Shown piece by piece: positions 7,108 to 9,164 of a DNA stretch of 9,164 nt; position 1 is the first letter of the stretch; each line of letters opens with the position of its first letter. The translations under genes were made by a program, and so were the position numbers. Origin of the DNA: an uncultured bacterium (lineage in GTDB: Bacteria > Actinomycetota > Coriobacteriia > Coriobacteriales > Coriobacteriaceae); contig CAJMRD010000085.1 in assembly GCA_905215725.1 (NCBI GenBank), forward strand, positions 1-9,164, written 5' to 3'. Under the pieces are notes generated by a model that was given only the letters and a program-made list of their open reading frames with translations, made no database searches and was not told the origin of the DNA.

Positions 7108-7187
7108 ACGCTTCTCATCCTGACAAGGTCTCCGAGCCGCATGTAGCGACACGGCAGAATCATCATCCGGCAGCAACCGAGTTCACC

Positions 7188-7193
7188 TACAAT
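7188..7193 (+). promoter_or_regulatory. Candidate -10 element for the HD-domain gene
   Basis: TACAAT sits 40 bases before the ATG at 7234, giving a likely leader of about 33 bases. The match to the -10 consensus is five of six. The expected -35 position (around 7165-7170) is a poor match. The rest of the 126-base divergent gap shows no clear operator, and I could not identify a convincing azlC promoter in it. Confidence 0.4.
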
Positions 7194-7233
7194 TGCCACC
7201 GGATCGAAAGACACAACTTTTTAGGAAGTCATT

Positions 7234-8046
7234 ATGACAGCTATCGATCGAGACCGGGCGCGCGCGGCCTTCAAAAGCTACACCGATGCCTACGACGCCA
7301 CCAACCCACGCATCGCGCTCAAAATCGAGCATACGTACCACGTGGCCGAGGCATGCGATGCCGTAGCGCGCGAGCAGGGCTGGTCGTCAGAAGATATTGA
7401 CCTGGCATGGCTTTGCGGCCTGCTACACGATATGGGCCGCTTTGAGCAGCTGCGACGCTGGGACACCTTTAAGGACGCCGAGAGCATGAGCCATGCGGCG
7501 CTGGGCATCGAGGTCCTCTTTGGCGAGAATCCCGCCGATGCACCCGCCGTAACGAGCATCCGCGACTTTATCGATGACCCGGCAGAAGATGAGCTCATCC
7601 GAGCGAGCATTGCCTATCACAGCGATTTCCGTCTACCCGCGCAGCTCGACGAGCGCACGCGGAGCTTCTGCGATATCGTGCGCGATGGCGACAAGATCGA
7701 CATTATGCGCACCATCGCCGACAGCACTGTCGACACTATCCTCAAGGTGGACGAGAAGACGTTTCTCGGCAGCCGTTTCTCGTCGCCGACACTTGCCGCC
7801 TTTGACGAGCACCGCTGCGTCGCACGCGATGAGCGCGATGAGCCCGCCGACTTCTTGGTGGGGCTTATCTGCTTTATGTTTGAGCTCGTCTATCCAGCAA
7901 GCCGCGCGCTGGCGCGCGAACAGGGCGATATCCACCGCCTGCTCGACGCGCCCTTTGGCATTACGCGGCCCTTTACCGACCCCGCCACGCAGGCGACTTG
8001 GAGCCGCCTAAAGGACGAGATGCGCGACTGGCTGGCGCGCGCCTAG
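7234..8046 (+). CDS. HD-domain metal-dependent phosphohydrolase, substrate unknown
   Basis: The 270-residue product is soluble, with no signal peptide or membrane segment, and belongs to the HD superfamily of metal-dependent phosphohydrolases. Candidate metal ligands are His33 or His36 (in EHTYH), the paired His65-Asp66 (in LLHDMGRFE), His87 (SHAALG), His129 (AYHSDF) and Asp153 (DGDKID). The core therefore appears intact and probably active. The HD domain covers roughly residues 25-165; the remainder is helical with no recognised domain. The family acts on nucleotides or other phosphomonoesters and phosphodiesters. It does not carry the extended HD-GYP signature, so a link to the nearby c-di-GMP cyclase is not supported. 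The ATG at 7234 has AGGAAG five bases upstream. The gene is divergent from azlC, and its TAG (8044-8046) interlocks with the etfA stop on the other strand. Confidence 0.85.
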   Translation: MTAIDRDRARAAFKSYTDAYDATNPRIALKIEHTYHVAEACDAVAREQGWSSEDIDLAWLCGLLHDMGRFEQLRRWDTFKDAESMSHAALGIEVLFGENPADAPAVTSIRDFIDDPAEDELIRASIAYHSDFRLPAQLDERTRSFCDIVRDGDKIDIMRTIADSTVDTILKVDEKTFLGSRFSSPTLAAFDEHRCVARDERDEPADFLVGLICFMFELVYPASRALAREQGDIHRLLDAPFGITRPFTDPATQATWSRLKDEMRDWLARA

Positions 8047-9164
8047 CGCTCAAGCTGGGCCAGCAGCTCCTCGACGACCTCGACGGCGTCCCCAACAACC
8101 TTGTACTGGGCAGCACCAAAGATGGGGGCATCCGGGTCCTCGTTGATGGCGATGATGCACTCCGCCCCACCGATGCCGGCAAGATGTTGGATGGCGCCCG
8201 AAACACCGATACTCACGAGAAGCCTGGGCGAAACCGATACGCCCGTCTGGCCAATCTGGTGGCGATACTCCAGCCAACCCGCCTCCACGACGGGACGCGT
8301 GCAACCAAGCTCGGCACCCAGAGCCTCGGCGAGCCTTCGCATCAACGGCAGGTTTTTCTTGGAACCAATGCCGCGACCCACCACGACCAGGCGCTCGGCA
8401 TTGGCGATCGAGGGCTGCTGTCCCCACTCCTCGGCGGGAATCGAGATCTCGACACGAGCCTTAGCATCATCCGCAAGCGATATCTGGGTGATCGTGCCAG
8501 AGCGGCCGTAGTCGAAGTCGGGAGCCTTAAAGATACCGGGGCGCACCGTTGCCATCTGCGGACGGTGGTTGGGGCAAATGATGGTGGCCATCAGGTTGCC
8601 GCCAAACGCCGGACGCGTCTGTTGCAGCAGTCCCGTCTCTGTATCCATCGAAAGTACGGTGCAGTCAGCCGTAAGGCCCGTCTGCAAACGCACGGCAACG
8701 CCGGGTGCCAGTTCGCGACCAAAAGCGGTCGCACCGTATAGGATGGCCTCGGGTTTGCGTTCGGCTACCAAATCGCAGATCAAGCGGGCGTAGACCTCCG
8801 CATCGTTTTGGCGCAGGCGCTCGTCGCGACAGGCCAGGACTTCGTCGGCGCCCGCGCAAACCAGATGCTCCAGGTCCCCGAGCGAGCCCTCGGGGCTCAT
8901 GCCGACCAGTGCCACCAGACAGCAGCCGCGAGCATCGGCAAGCTCGCGCCCCTTGCCCATAAGCTCATAGGCAACGGGAGTCACCGTATCGTGCTCGTCG
9001 GTCTGCGCGAATACCCAAATGTCTCGATATGCATCAAGGTCCACCGCACCAGCGGCCTCGTCACGCTCGATCGAGATAGCGTTGACAGGGCAGGCGTCGA
9101 CGCACCCACCGCATAGGATGCAGCCGTCGGTTACGCGGGCGCATCGGCTGGGTCGCTCGCCTTC
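8043..9164 (-). CDS. etfA: Electron transfer flavoprotein alpha subunit with N-terminal ferredoxin segment, partial
   Basis: This is the FAD-binding alpha subunit of an electron transfer flavoprotein, which with EtfB passes electrons between a dehydrogenase or reductase and other carriers. The frame is open from the stop (TAG, 8045-8043) to the right edge, giving 373 visible residues with the N-terminus off-window. At the visible N-terminus is a [4Fe-4S] motif, CILCGGCVDACP (codons 9122-9087), then a linker and the alpha fold starting DIWVFAQ. The C-terminal FAD domain has VVVGRGIGSKKN, GQTGVSVSP, IGVSGAIQHLAG and NEDPDAPIF, all family-typical. An extra Cys lies seven residues before the motif; whether a second cluster exists cannot be seen. 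The ferredoxin extension resembles EtfA of caffeyl-CoA reductase (CarE) and similar anaerobic complexes. A GTG at 9044 could be mistaken for the start, but it lies after the ferredoxin motif. EtfB and the partner dehydrogenase are expected beyond the edge. Confidence 0.95.
   Translation of the reverse strand, partial: EGERPSRCARVTDGCILCGGCVDACPVNAISIERDEAAGAVDLDAYRDIWVFAQTDEHDTVTPVAYELMGKGRELADARGCCLVALVGMSPEGSLGDLEHLVCAGADEVLACRDERLRQNDAEVYARLICDLVAERKPEAILYGATAFGRELAPGVAVRLQTGLTADCTVLSMDTETGLLQQTRPAFGGNLMATIICPNHRPQMATVRPGIFKAPDFDYGRSGTITQISLADDAKARVEISIPAEEWGQQPSIANAERLVVVGRGIGSKKNLPLMRRLAEALGAELGCTRPVVEAGWLEYRHQIGQTGVSVSPRLLVSIGVSGAIQHLAGIGGAECIIAINEDPDAPIFGAAQYKVVGDAVEVVEELLAQLER
9087..9122 (-). 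other. Ferredoxin-type [4Fe-4S] motif in etfA
   Basis: The spacing Cys-x2-Cys-x2-Cys-x3-Cys-Pro is exact (CILCGGCVDACP, then VNAI). This is the bacterial ferredoxin signature for one [4Fe-4S] cluster. It is in frame with the ETF alpha domain, separated from it by about 20 residues, and no stop intervenes. Confidence 0.93.

Noticed and set aside
7108..7176. Longer N-terminus for AzlC starting at 7176.
   Set aside because: The 23 added residues are charged, unlike the family N-terminus, and no ribosome site precedes them.
7234..8046. Idea that the HD-domain protein is an HD-GYP c-di-GMP phosphodiesterase paired with the nearby cyclase.
   Set aside because: The HHExxDGxGYP signature is absent, and the two genes are about 2.5 kb apart on opposite strands with unrelated genes between them.
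8043..9044. GTG at 9044 as the etfA start.
   Set aside because: The same frame remains open upstream and encodes a perfect ferredoxin [4Fe-4S] motif, so the GTG is an internal valine codon.

Overview
The window looks like ordinary chromosome from a GC-rich anaerobe of the Actinobacteria, most likely class Coriobacteriia (Collinsella-like). That placement is an inference from three things: strong G/C bias at third codon positions, a single-chain PurL with a fused glutaminase domain, and an ETF alpha subunit carrying a ferredoxin domain (typical of anaerobes). There is no rRNA or other marker to confirm it. I see no mobile element, CRISPR array, tRNA or phage gene. No stretch longer than about 175 bases lacks a gene.

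Layout, left to right. (1) The C-terminal two thirds of purL (purine synthesis, + strand) enters from the left edge and ends at a strong intrinsic terminator. (2) A ten-helix EamA/DMT exporter gene follows on the + strand. (3) Next comes a minus-strand block: a membrane-anchored GGDEF diguanylate cyclase; a KdgT-type 2-keto-3-deoxygluconate permease; and azlC-azlD, a branched-chain amino acid exporter pair whose reading frames overlap. Each of the three units seems to be transcribed separately. A large nested hairpin follows kdgT, and a dyad plus an extended -10 element lies in front of the cyclase gene. (4) Divergent from azlC is a + strand HD-domain phosphohydrolase gene. Its stop codon is interlocked with that of (5) a minus-strand etfA, at a shared CTAG. 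etfA runs off the right edge and begins, as far as visible, with a [4Fe-4S] ferredoxin segment.

The genes do not form one pathway. They are neighbouring housekeeping, transport and signalling units: nucleotide synthesis, metabolite or drug export, c-di-GMP signalling, sugar-acid uptake, amino acid export, an uncharacterised hydrolase, and flavin-based electron transfer. I did not find a convincing undescribed system. The points most worth a second look are the ferredoxin-ETF alpha fusion, the diguanylate cyclase that lacks the RxxD product-inhibition site and has a structured leader, and the promoter-like element directly before the purL terminator.
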